Positions 49,195 through 56,106 of a stretch of DNA of 64,000 nucleotides are shown here, in pieces. The first letter of the stretch is position 1, and each line of letters begins with the position of its first letter. The DNA is from a virus: positions 1 through 64,000 of IMG/VR virus record IMGVR_UViG_3300025736_000023. One strand, 5' to 3'. The notes under the pieces are model-generated. The model was not told the origin of the DNA, ran no database searches, and saw only the letters and a list, made by a program, of their open reading frames with translations. The position numbers and the translations under genes are program-made.

Positions 49195-51024
49195 CTAGGC
49201 AAACATAACTGGAACGAATATCTTTTTCGGCTCTGGAATTGTTTCTGGATCTACACCGGCTGCTATTGCTGCAGCAACCTGCATAGCATGAATCTTATTC
49301 TCTGCTAAAGCGTCGTATTTTGCATATGGATCCGTCTCATTAGGCGCAAGTAATCCAGCATTTGGGGCTCTACTAGGCGTAAATTCGTGCGCCTGAGCTT
49401 GGATTAACTCTGTAGATATCTGTGCCTCCCAGCCTTTAGCTAGGGTTCGGCAACCTTCTAGAGCATCCAGTCCGTCGTCGTATGCGCCCATCGGCCACTC
49501 GGTCAGCTCTTTCTTGAGCTCTGTCTGTCCATCTTCCAAGATTAACAAATAGCCGTTAAGAAGGTCCGGCTGTAGGGAATCAATGCGCATTTTCTTATTA
49601 GATAGCTGGTTATATGGCTCTACCGGTAGATAAATGCCCTCTTCCATAGATCGGCGTGCTGATTCCGTTGCAAACAACGCCTGGAAAGCGTTTTTTTCGA
49701 TTCTCCAACGAGCAATAGGATATTGTTTGGCATGTTTGTTCTGCGCATTGATGATTTGATTCGGAGGGCGCCGTTTGATATCTGCAACGATGGTAAACAT
49801 TTGCCGGGTGGGTGCTTTAGCAACCAGAATGATTGCTGAAAAGTCTGATCTAGTGGTAGATCCCATACTGGGGTCAGTAAAGCCAAATATAGCACACGTA
49901 CTAAGCTCGACTGCAGGCGCACCATCGGTGGGTACCAACCATATGCTTGCTGTTTCCTGTCTATGTTCCATGCGGAAGGTTTGCCACTCCTTGAAAAGCC
50001 TACTTTCTGGGTCTACAGGCTCATTCTGTAACTCTGTAGCGAATGTAGCAGAACCGCCTGATACTCTAGTAAGCATCAAATCATAGTAGCTAAAAGCCTC
50101 CGGCCAGGCGGACTCCGCGCCCTTGAGCATATCGGCCTTGTTCTGAACAAAGAAGGCATGAGCTGTCTTCTCCTTATCGGGGTCGGCAATGTTGGTAACT
50201 AACTCGGTCCATTGATCCCACAAGTCTTGATTCTCAGCCCAAGATACCACAGCACGGTATAGCCTGGAGTGGAACATAGGGTTGGCTTCAAGATTTTTGA
50301 GCAGACAATCAAAGTGGAGGAAGTTGCCTACCACGAACACCTTAGTATCAGACCAACCGGCGTTCATAACAGAGCGCCAGAACCATTTGCGGTGGGCCTC
50401 TCTTCGAGTTGCCGACTGGACCCCTTCTAGGTTCTCCGAGTCGTCTACAATAATCAGGTCTGGGCGGTACTGCAGGAACTTGCGTCCTCGTATCTTCATT
50501 CTTGCGCCCAAGGCGATTAGCTTCACCCTGTTGGCAGTGGTGATATCGTCCTCTTGCCACTTTGCACCCTGGAGATCCCCGAAGTCCTCCTTGATGCGGT
50601 CGTTGTGCTCTATCTCATCTTTGATAGTAGCAAGCTGTTGTTTGGCCTGGGTATGTGCGTCTGAGATGATTACAATGAACCGGCGCTTTTTAAAGCAGAC
50701 GGTCCACAGGGGGAGGGCCAACGTGGTTGTAGTCGTTTTACCGAAACCACGAGGCCACACTAGAGCGTTATTGACCTTGCCTGGGGCAGCCATTGCGCTC
50801 TGCATAGTACGATAGGTCTCTTTGTGCAAGGGTGCAGGTGTGCAATCGAAGTGGTTGGGTAGGTAGAATCTGGCAAAAAACTCAAGATCTATCTCAGCCA
50901 GCAGCATCCACAGCTCTTGAGCAGGTGGCCTATCAAGATGGCCGCTCTGGGCCAGAGCCTCTAGCGAAAAGTTCCGCTGAAGGGCCTCTCGTATAAGAAT
51001 GAGGTCATTTGTAGTTAGTTCCAT
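49195..51024 (-). CDS. terL: Terminase large subunit
   Basis: A 609-residue protein. The N-terminal ATPase has Walker A PRGFGKTT at residues 91-98 and Walker B IIVDDSE at 191-197. The nuclease domain has D384 in FGFTDPSMGS and a later acidic motif YDDGLDALEG. It packages DNA into the prohead with the preceding terminase-small-like protein. Its ATG is immediately preceded by the second copy of a 20-bp repeat. Confidence 0.9.
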   Translation of the reverse strand: MELTTNDLILIREALQRNFSLEALAQSGHLDRPPAQELWMLLAEIDLEFFARFYLPNHFDCTPAPLHKETYRTMQSAMAAPGKVNNALVWPRGFGKTTTTTLALPLWTVCFKKRRFIVIISDAHTQAKQQLATIKDEIEHNDRIKEDFGDLQGAKWQEDDITTANRVKLIALGARMKIRGRKFLQYRPDLIIVDDSENLEGVQSATRREAHRKWFWRSVMNAGWSDTKVFVVGNFLHFDCLLKNLEANPMFHSRLYRAVVSWAENQDLWDQWTELVTNIADPDKEKTAHAFFVQNKADMLKGAESAWPEAFSYYDLMLTRVSGGSATFATELQNEPVDPESRLFKEWQTFRMEHRQETASIWLVPTDGAPAVELSTCAIFGFTDPSMGSTTRSDFSAIILVAKAPTRQMFTIVADIKRRPPNQIINAQNKHAKQYPIARWRIEKNAFQALFATESARRSMEEGIYLPVEPYNQLSNKKMRIDSLQPDLLNGYLLILEDGQTELKKELTEWPMGAYDDGLDALEGCRTLAKGWEAQISTELIQAQAHEFTPSRAPNAGLLAPNETDPYAKYDALAENKIHAMQVAAAIAAGVDPETIPEPKKIFVPVMFA

Positions 51025-51025
51025 A

Positions 51026-51079
51026 TTACCGTTTATTATCTGTGTGCTGTGTCACTAAGGCGTCGTCCAGCATGGTCAT
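51026..51079 (-). CDS. Possible 17-residue leader peptide before terL
   Basis: ATG at 51079 overlaps the previous stop (ATGA) and the frame ends just before the terL ATG. The peptide ends TDNKR, the same five residues as the terminase small-like protein, because of the 20-bp repeat. Translation is uncertain, but it would carry ribosomes to the terL start. Confidence 0.3.
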   Translation of the reverse strand: MTMLDDALVTQHTDNKR

Positions 51080-51222
51080 ACCCCCAGCCACCACCGCAAG
51101 GACAGTACAAACGCCTGCAGCGTTCCAACCATGATGAATACTATGAGGGCTACTATCCCTAGCGCGAACACGACGCGCATTACATCCCGACACCGCTCTC
51201 CAAAGCGCTCTGCCTTGTTCAT
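51076..51222 (-). CDS. Small single-pass membrane protein, 48 aa
   Basis: The frame MNKAERFGERCRDVM continues into a hydrophobic segment (VVFALGIVALIVFIMVGTL, about residues 17-35) and ends LRWWLGV. It lies inside the 249-bp unit between the 20-bp repeats and fills the gap between the terminase genes. Its ribosome-binding site is weak (TTGGG). It could be a cargo gene captured there. Confidence 0.5.
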   Translation of the reverse strand: MNKAERFGERCRDVMRVVFALGIVALIVFIMVGTLQAFVLSLRWWLGV

Positions 51223-51274
51223 CCCAACCGCCAGCGCATCAGTAGTTGTACATTGTCCTGTAAAATCATTTTAA

Positions 51275-51841
51275 TTACCGTTTATTATCTGTGATCTGGA
51301 TACCAGTCATTTCAAACATCAGGGCACGGAGAGTGGGCACAGGGGCTCCACTGGCTAATGTAGTCGTTTCGCCTTGTGGTAGGGCGGTAGCACCTTTCAT
51401 AGGCAGAGCACCGATCGATTGCTGAATAGCGACAAACTCTCGGAGCATTTTCCAGTAGGCGGCGATGGCTGTATCCAAGTATGGAATCCGTTCGAGACGT
51501 GATTTCTCTATGTTTATTACCGCACCCATGCGGTCTGAAGACAACCGCAATAAGCGCTCCATTTCACCTAGCGCATCAACTTTGATAGAGAGATTGTTAT
51601 ATTTTGCTTGCAGAATGGACATTTCAAGAATGTCATCCGCAGGAATGCTATCGAGGTACGTATAGATGTCAGCAACAGGTATGATGACGTTCTTGGTTTC
51701 CCGCATGAAAGAGAAGATCCTTGGTGGAGACCAGCAGGAACACAAAAGCTCCCTAACCTCCTGTTCGTAGGGAGCAATGCTCTCGGGAACAGCGAGAGGG
51801 ACAAGCGCATTATTTTCTGCGTCTAGGATTTCGACTTTCAT
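51275..51841 (-). CDS. Terminase small subunit-like protein
   Basis: A 188-residue helical protein immediately upstream of the terminase large subunit region. The N-terminal part (EQEVRELLCSCWSPPRIFSFM) may be a helix-turn-helix-like DNA-binding segment, and the middle is long helices. Size and position fit a small terminase subunit. No motif proves it. Confidence 0.5.
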   Translation of the reverse strand: MKVEILDAENNALVPLAVPESIAPYEQEVRELLCSCWSPPRIFSFMRETKNVIIPVADIYTYLDSIPADDILEMSILQAKYNNLSIKVDALGEMERLLRLSSDRMGAVINIEKSRLERIPYLDTAIAAYWKMLREFVAIQQSIGALPMKGATALPQGETTTLASGAPVPTLRALMFEMTGIQITDNKR

Positions 51842-51862
51842 ATACTTTATGTCTTAAGAGGC

Positions 51863-52144
51863 TTAGTCAGGCTGCTCTGAGAGCCGCCAGCTCGCAAAAG
51901 TATCTGCTATTGGTACACAGCCCATACCACCGTGTATAGAGTTGCCGTAGTGATAGCAAACAACCCCTGCCTGCCAATCAACTACTCGCAATATCGGCAC
52001 ACCGTGCTTTACGCCGTTCTCCCATCGTGGGTAGATTTTCGTTAGAGTCATTTGGGTGTCAGTGGCAGGCTTAGTGTTAGAGTCTGGTATACATCCACAG
52101 ACCATAATCAGTATCAAAACAATCAAGGCCAATCGGTTTCTCAT
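51863..52144 (-). CDS. Small secreted or lipoprotein-like protein, 93 aa
   Basis: The ATG at 52144 overlaps the upstream stop (ATGA) with AAGGAAA upstream. The N-terminus is a signal-type helix (RLALIVLILIMVCGC) with a lipobox-like VCGC. The mature part has two Cys (GVVCYHYG and GGMGCVPI) that could pair. It may be exported to the host surface, for example for superinfection exclusion; that is a guess from topology. Confidence 0.5.
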   Translation of the reverse strand: MRNRLALIVLILIMVCGCIPDSNTKPATDTQMTLTKIYPRWENGVKHGVPILRVVDWQAGVVCYHYGNSIHGGMGCVPIADTFASWRLSEQPD

Positions 52145-52571
52145 TTTCCTTGCTCCGGCGGGTTCCATTCATTCCATCTGCTACAACTTGGACAGTGAAC
52201 GTATATGCGGCCATCTTTGAAAACAGCTACTCGATCTAGTGTTTGCATAAATGCTGCAGTAAGGTCTTTAGTTAGAACGGCTCCACACATTATACAGCAC
52301 CATACAGAGGCCACAGCAGGGTCAGTTTCTACAGCTCTATATGCGGCTACGAATTCTGGGTCCTGCATCCACCGTTTCAGTACCTCCTCGTGTGTGATAT
52401 TTCTCTTGGGCGACGGCGGCTCGGGCTTGGGCGGATCCCACCAAAAGTCAGGCGGGGGGCGCTGGCTCCCATTAGTAGCAAACCAACGATCATCATATGC
52501 CCTTACACACTTTTCAACATCATCACCCCAACGTGCATAGATGCAACTCCCCCGGACGGGCTATTGCTCAT
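52141..52571 (-). CDS. Zinc-ribbon protein, apparently frameshifted at a G5 run
   Basis: The C-terminal 75 residues from ATG 52368 hold two CxxC pairs (CCIMCG and HCPSCSRW), a zinc ribbon. But the frame stays open and coding-like upstream (SCIYARWGDDVEKCVRAYDDRW and NITHEEVLKRWMQDPEF) to about 52555 with no good start. An ATG at 52571 (MSNSPSG) leads into a run of five G at 52549-52553 in a frame that joins this one by a -1 shift. In the same frame, a GTG at 52587 with a strong site (AAGGGGGG) is closed after 8 codons by a TAG. This is either a sequencing error of one base in a homopolymer, a programmed shift, or a recent mutation. The full product would be about 143 residues. Confidence 0.6.
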
Positions 52572-52608
52572 TAGGTCTTTGCCACACAATTCCCCCCTTT
52601 AAGACATC

Positions 52609-52729
52609 AGCGGCTGGCGGGAATTGCACCCGCCATTTACCCTAGCGCCGCTATCTAGCAAGCCCTGACTCGGGCTGATCCTGCTACGGCGGTGGGCTGG
52701 AGTTGCACCAGCCGTGCCTTTGCACCGCC
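52609..52729 (-). ncRNA. Three tandem structured hairpins in the late-operon leader
   Basis: Elements at 52609-52652, 52656-52686 and 52688-52729 each have an outer stem (6, 5 and 7 bp) that stacks on an inner hairpin (6, 5 and 6 bp) with little or no gap on one side and a 5-12 nt bulge on the other. In the two outer elements the inner loop is 7 nt and nearly the same (TGCAATT and TGCAACT on the minus strand). The geometry resembles the acceptor/T-arm half of a tRNA. The minus-strand promoter at 52758-52786 would transcribe all three as the first 150 nt of the late mRNA. No poly-U follows. The function is unknown. Confidence 0.65.
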
Positions 52730-52757
52730 CATTTGTGCCTTCCCAGGTAATACACAT

Positions 52758-52786
52758 AGTATAGCACAGGTTGAGTGGGAATACAA
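52758..52786 (-). promoter_or_regulatory. Late-operon promoter (sigma70-like, extended -10)
   Basis: On the minus strand TTGTAT (52786-52781), a 17-bp spacer and TATACT (52763-52758) preceded by TGC, an extended -10. Transcription would start near 52751. It is the only good minus-strand promoter I see before the 39-kb late operon. Confidence 0.7.
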
Positions 52787-53133
52787 GGCGCGGTGGAAGG
52801 AGACGAAATAGTTGCACTAAATGTACACATTGCTAAAAGTTGCTGGAGTTTGTGAGAGAGAGGCCATACCGCTTTCAGCACCCCACCCCAGTTTTTATCA
52901 CTCGCTTACTGTTTATACCTGCTATCACACATACATGCGGACATGATACCATTACCTTGCACTCGACCAGCTCAAAGACATTATGTAAATAGAACAAATG
53001 TAGTAGGCATATATACCTAGACGCCTAGGCCAAAGAGCCTAGAGAAATATAGGTAAAATGGCGGATGTGAAAATGGCCACGCTATGGTAGGATGTGAATG
53101 CAATGATCGATACACTCAAATGAAAGGGGCAAC
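52787..53133. other. Divergent control region, no gene
   Basis: About 350 bp without a credible reading frame, between the late promoter and the first right-arm gene. It is AT-rich in part and contains the operator module at 53004-53096. No CRISPR or tRNA is seen. Confidence 0.7.
53004..53096 (+). promoter_or_regulatory. Operator module A (three palindromic sites)
   Basis: Three near-palindromes start at 53004 (TAGGCATATATACCTA), 53026 (TAGGCCAAAGAGCCTA) and 53050 (TAGGTAAAATGGCGGATG), spaced 22 and 24 bp. The third continues into GCGGATGTG, a string shared with the other modules, and then TATGGTAGGATGTG at 53083-53096. It precedes the gene at 53134 and probably controls the first right-arm unit. 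Confidence 0.7.
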
Positions 53134-53352
53134 ATGGTGCTAGATACACCTACTGAGACAAACTTGGCAACCTTGCAGGACGCGCTATTGATAGCACATC
53201 GCACATTAGAGATACTTGAGCAGCACGAGGATAAGGACATAGCTGCCGACTCTTATGCCAACCTGATCAAGGTTGTGAACATGCTTGATAATACAGATAC
53301 ACTGATCAGATGGGCCGGATACCTTGCCCATCGCAAGGACCCCAAGCCATAA
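53134..53352 (+). CDS. Hypothetical protein, 72 aa
   Basis: Starts at ATG 53134 behind AAAGGGGCAAC. The protein is helical and acidic (LQDALLIAHRTLEILEQHEDKD). It is the first gene after operator module A. Function unknown. Confidence 0.6.
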   Translation: MVLDTPTETNLATLQDALLIAHRTLEILEQHEDKDIAADSYANLIKVVNMLDNTDTLIRWAGYLAHRKDPKP

Positions 53353-53382
53353 TCAATACATTCTAGCATACTATAAGGACAG

Positions 53383-53409
53383 TATGTTAGGATGTGGGAA
53401 TTATCCCAC
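53383..53409 (+). promoter_or_regulatory. Regulatory repeat with 6-bp inverted repeat
   Basis: TATGTTAGGATGTG (53383-53396) matches TATGGTAGGATGTG in module A exactly 300 bp upstream. It overlaps an inverted repeat GTGGGA/TCCCAC (53394-53399 with 53404-53409). It lies just before the gene at 53432 and may be a secondary promoter or operator. Confidence 0.4.
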
Positions 53410-53431
53410 TATAGCATAATGGAGGGATAAA

Positions 53432-53611
53432 GTGAACAAACAAGATCGCGTGGCATTGCGTCCTATCGTTCGTGGACTACGAGAACTCAAGCGTATTATA
53501 GAGATGAACGGCTCCAATAGCGGTAAAATACCCGCTATCAATGCAACTATGGGTGAGTATGCTGCAAGTCTAGCAGATGCAATTCTAGACGTTATGATGG
53601 GCAAGCAATAA
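53432..53611 (+). CDS. Hypothetical protein, 59 aa
   Basis: GTG 53432 is preceded by GGAGGG six bases upstream. The product is helical with VRGLRELKRIIEMNG and ends MMGKQ. It is short but has a good start site and no competing frame. Function unknown. Confidence 0.6.
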   Translation: MNKQDRVALRPIVRGLRELKRIIEMNGSNSGKIPAINATMGEYAASLADAILDVMMGKQ

Positions 53612-53633
53612 CGCAGTAACACAAGGGGGCATC

Positions 53634-53846
53634 ATGTCAACCTGGACTGACGCGGCAGAGTATGCCACAAGACAGGCTTGCTTGTCTTTGGGTAACTTTA
53701 CTGAGGGAGCCTATACGTATGCGATGCACCTTGCTCGGTTTGGTCATACTCACACACTACGCGAGTTTGCGGCTGCTGTTGCAAACGTTCCTGCTAGGTA
53801 CATTCGTATACGTGAGGTTTGCGATTATCTGTTAGGTGACGATTAG
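53634..53846 (+). CDS. Hypothetical protein A, 70 aa (paralogue of 57847 gene)
   Basis: The leader GTAACACAAGGGGGCATCATG precedes it. The sequence AEYATRQACLSLG...AMHLARF...LREFAAAVANVPARYIRIREVCDYL aligns through its length with the product at 57847-58083. A pair of helices around the RYIRIRE core is the shared feature. The role is unknown. Confidence 0.65.
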   Translation: MSTWTDAAEYATRQACLSLGNFTEGAYTYAMHLARFGHTHTLREFAAAVANVPARYIRIREVCDYLLGDD

Positions 53847-53870
53847 GGACGTATAGCACAAGGGAGAATC

Positions 53871-54227
53871 ATGCCAAAGAAAGAACAAACGTTTCATGGT
53901 TGGGGCTGCTATTTCGGAATGCCGGGATACATGCCCATATCAGGGTGTTTTCACAAGACAAAAGCTGGCGCTATGTCCGACGCAACAAATGAGAAACGCC
54001 GCTTCCTAGATGATACCTTTGATATAGACGAGCAGCGACATAGTTACCGTTGCGATGGTAACGTTAGACGGGACTGGGGATATACCTTGGAGCCTCGGTG
54101 CGAGTTGGGTTATGGTGGCGCCGATTATCGTATCACTGTTGAACCGGTACAATGCCCATACTCTGACCTAGGGCCAGACCAGATCAACTCACTTGAGGAA
54201 TACGGCTGTTATAGTTTAGATCAATAA
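53871..54227 (+). CDS. Hypothetical protein, 118 aa
   Basis: Starts after AAGGGAGAATC. It is aromatic and Cys-rich (HGWGCYFGMPGYM; SYRCDGN; EYGCYSLDQ) with no clear zinc knuckle spacing. No family is recognised. Confidence 0.55.
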   Translation: MPKKEQTFHGWGCYFGMPGYMPISGCFHKTKAGAMSDATNEKRRFLDDTFDIDEQRHSYRCDGNVRRDWGYTLEPRCELGYGGADYRITVEPVQCPYSDLGPDQINSLEEYGCYSLDQ

Positions 54228-54249
54228 CACGGTAACACAAGGGGGCATC

Positions 54250-54522
54250 ATGACCAGACAGCGAGTAACACGTAAGTACCTTGAGACTCTGACCGACCAG
54301 TTGAACGATGTCCTAGGCCGACCTATGGCGTCCTATGAACTAGGCCGAATCAACCTAGACTATGCGTCCTGCTATGGTGGTTATGCGTTGCGAGAGATCG
54401 ACAACGACAAAGGCGGGGAAACATTCTACTGGCCTAGATGGTCACGAGTCTCAGCCCGTGAGATGGAAGCATACCTGCTAGGTCAACTCGACCTAGTACG
54501 TCTACAGAGCTGGGAGAAATAG
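54250..54522 (+). CDS. Hypothetical protein B, 90 aa (paralogue of 56107 gene)
   Basis: Same leader as the 53634 gene (GTAACACAAGGGGGCATC). The plan is a helix (LETLTDQLNDVLGRP), a beta part with GGYALREI, an aromatic patch (FYWPRWSR), and a C-terminal helix (REMEAYLLGQLDLVRLQ). The 56107 product has the same order. Small proteins of this plan are frequent in phages; function unknown to me. Confidence 0.65.
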   Translation: MTRQRVTRKYLETLTDQLNDVLGRPMASYELGRINLDYASCYGGYALREIDNDKGGETFYWPRWSRVSAREMEAYLLGQLDLVRLQSWEK

Positions 54523-54524
54523 TC

Positions 54525-54725
54525 ATGCCAATGAGCAGGCTATCCTCGGTGGGTGCTGGTCCTTGGCGGGTTGTTTTGTTTACTCTTAGTAGGGATTGTT
54601 GGTTTATTGAGCATGAAGTAACGTGCAGACGCAGGAGCATAAAGCCGGAGAAAAGCGGCGACTACTGGAATAGAGCACAAGAGGAATGTGACAGACTCAA
54701 CGCACTACTAGCAGAGAAGGGATAG
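54525..54725 (+). CDS. Hypothetical protein C, 66 aa (paralogue of 56496 gene)
   Basis: It begins two bases after the previous stop (TAGTCATG). The strands GPWRVVLF and CWFIEHEVT and the helix RAQEECDRLNALL match the 56496 product (GPWRVDLW, YWHIEHEIT, EAQAECQRRNALL). Function unknown. Confidence 0.65.
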   Translation: MPMSRLSSVGAGPWRVVLFTLSRDCWFIEHEVTCRRRSIKPEKSGDYWNRAQEECDRLNALLAEKG

Positions 54726-54727
54726 TC

Positions 54728-54979
54728 ATGCAAACGCAACAGACCAAAGTATGCCAAGAGTTTGACGATAACTACAACTTAGTTGTAGACTCATGCGAGG
54801 TTGAACATATCCTGACAAACTACGTGTGTCCTGACGATAGGGACGACTACGGTAGTCTATTTGTCAAAGTCGGGGAGGGTGAATATCTTGAAATATGGGG
54901 GTCAGAACACCAAGTCCCCTGGGTTGACATAACATATTATCGAGTCCAGATAGCAGATGGTAGCGGTAGTCAACAGTAA
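54728..54979 (+). CDS. Hypothetical protein, 83 aa
   Basis: Begins two bases after the previous stop (TAGTCATG). The product has CEVEHILTNYVCPDDRDDYGSLFVKVGEGEYLEIWG...PWVDITYYRV, a pattern I associate with small phage proteins of unknown role. Its stop lies inside the first CAGTAACAAACTG repeat of the origin-like region. Confidence 0.6.
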   Translation: MQTQQTKVCQEFDDNYNLVVDSCEVEHILTNYVCPDDRDDYGSLFVKVGEGEYLEIWGSEHQVPWVDITYYRVQIADGSGSQQ

Positions 54980-55238
54980 CAAACTGCCCGCTATAGAATC
55001 ACTTTTGGAAAGTGTGTCAGCTTGACAAATTATACAGTAAACGACTTGTTATAGAGTCTAGGTCAGCAGTAACAAACTGCACACCTAGTAGGGGCGCTAT
55101 AGTCACATTCCGTTATTCCATTTTTGTTCCCATAATTCTTAAGATTGTTACTATTCTTTATCAAGTTACTTAAGAATACGAAATGGAATAACGGAATCCC
55201 ACTACAGTTTATTACTGTGAGAAAACAGTAACAAACCG
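54974..55238. repeat. CAGTAACAAACTG repeats
   Basis: CAGTAACAAACTG occurs at 54974-54986 and 55067-55079, a variant CAGTAACAAACCG at 55226-55238, and a related palindromic form CAGTTTATTACTG at 55205-55217. Each has CAGT/ACTG arms. They flank the first inverted repeat and may be binding sites for a replication or regulatory protein. Confidence 0.65.
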
Positions 55239-55410
55239 TATATAGTAATAGTAAGAGTATATATATATAATTTTATTCCATTATTCCATTATTCCATTTT
55301 AAGCGTATAGGTACGTAGCAAAACGAGCGTTATGTCAAGTAGATATTTATATATATATGTTTTTCTCTCTCTATACACACAAAATGGAATAATGGAATAA
55401 TGGAATAAAA
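55107..55410. other. Candidate replication origin: iteron inverted repeats
   Basis: First inverted repeat: a 17-bp perfect arm at 55107-55123 pairs with 55181-55197 (core CCGTTATTCCATTT), with an inner 9-bp pair ATTCTTAAG (55135-55143 with 55169-55177). Second: a 30-bp perfect arm at 55271-55300 pairs with 55381-55410; each arm holds three tandem copies of TTATTCCA. The 80-bp loop and the flanks are AT-rich with TATATATA runs. The surrounding 54980-55626 has no credible gene. The set of iterons, inverted repeats and AT-rich DNA fits an origin. A regulatory or recombination site is the alternative. Confidence 0.65.
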
Positions 55411-55626
55411 CTCTATACTGTCGTGTTTAGTACATCCTTTACAGTCTAATCCACTTTAACCATGCGAAACTCGGCGGGTGTAACATGTAAACCCAGCTAT
55501 ACAGTCTATACTATATCCCCACACAAACCACAGTAAAACACACGGGGGCCACAAGGCCCCACTCACGACCCGACATAGAGGGTACTACCAGCGCGGTTTG
55601 CGATGGTAAGCAGAGGAGGTACTGAG

Positions 55627-55878
55627 ATGTACGCAAGATACGGACACCCGAACGATGACTACATCGCGGCGATGTCGCGCGAGCCATCGCGAGTAACGGA
55701 GGACGGGAAATTCGTCGATGAAACCCATGTCATGAGCTTTCATCACGGAGAAATGCCCGCTTTCGCTAGCAAGGAGTTCGCGACACTAGAGAAGGCGCGA
55801 CAGTACGCGCGCGACGAGCTTGGCATTGTTCGCTGGCGCGACTTCCAAGGCCAGTTCACGAACGAGCCAAACTCATAA
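55627..55878 (+). CDS. Hypothetical protein, 83 aa
   Basis: The start at ATG 55627 has GAGGAGG seven bases upstream; an ATG-less extension to 55603 is not needed. The protein has a strand-turn pattern with YARYGHPNDDYIAAMSREPS and a helix EKARQYARDELG. It lies just right of the origin-like region. Base use is GC-richer than its neighbours. Function unknown. Confidence 0.6.
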   Translation: MYARYGHPNDDYIAAMSREPSRVTEDGKFVDETHVMSFHHGEMPAFASKEFATLEKARQYARDELGIVRWRDFQGQFTNEPNS

Positions 55879-55892
55879 TCTCTCGATAGCCT

Positions 55893-55922
55893 ACTGAGTC
55901 GGAGCGGAGGTTCCGACTCAGT
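55893..55922 (+). terminator. 11-bp hairpin after the 55627 gene
   Basis: ACTGAGTCGGA (55893-55903) pairs with 55912-55922 across an 8-nt loop, 15 bases after the stop codon. There is no T-tract, so it may be a terminator of non-standard kind or an mRNA-end hairpin. Confidence 0.5.
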
Positions 55923-55958
55923 GGGGTGGCGAGTGACAACACACACGGGAGGATTGAG

Positions 55959-56006
55959 ATGGTTAAGCGAGAGGCAGAGCGCGAGCGACAAGACACAGTA
56001 AACTAA
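55959..56006 (+). CDS. Possible micropeptide, 15 aa
   Basis: ATG 55959 has GGGAGG eight bases upstream and the frame MVKREAERERQDTVN is closed at 56006. The peptide is highly charged. It is too short to be sure; the good start site is the only support. Confidence 0.25.
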   Translation: MVKREAERERQDTVN

Positions 56007-56024
56007 CATAGAGGAGCCAGCATA

Positions 56025-56066
56025 ATGCCCGCTATCACAGGTTGCGTTGGTATACAGAGCTGGTAG
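56025..56066 (+). CDS. Possible micropeptide, 13 aa
   Basis: ATG 56025 follows GAGGAG by eight bases and the frame MPAITGCVGIQSW ends at 56066. It is the second such mini-frame in this 230-bp gap. Together they may be leader peptides for the gene at 56107. Confidence 0.25.
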   Translation: MPAITGCVGIQSW

Positions 56067-56106
56067 TCTTGAGAGACTTTGAGTCCACACACTAAGGGGG
56101 TTAATT

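Larger units (their letters stand above)
51025..51293 (-). repeat. 20-bp direct repeats at both ends of a 249-bp unit
   Basis: ATTACCGTTTATTATCTGTG is present exactly at 51025-51044 and 51274-51293. The copies hold the last codons (TDNKR plus stop) of the terminase small-like gene and the leader just before the terminase large ATG. The segment between them contains a small membrane-protein ORF. It looks like an insertion or duplication scar. Confidence 0.85.

Noticed and set aside
50282-50815. Plus-strand ORF of 177 codons
   Set aside because: Antisense to the terminase ATPase domain; no start site and no recognisable product.
52205-52540. Plus-strand ORF of 111 codons
   Set aside because: It is antisense to the zinc-ribbon gene, whose Cys knuckles and overlaps are more convincing.
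52141-52600. Alternative genetic code with TAG read as an amino acid
   Set aside because: TAG ends many other genes at natural places with overlapping downstream starts (for example 165-167, 2461-2463, 4763-4765, 56697-56699), so only a local defect is supported.
52609-52729. True tRNA genes
   Set aside because: The elements have only acceptor- and T-arm-like parts, no anticodon arm, and total lengths of 31-44 nt.
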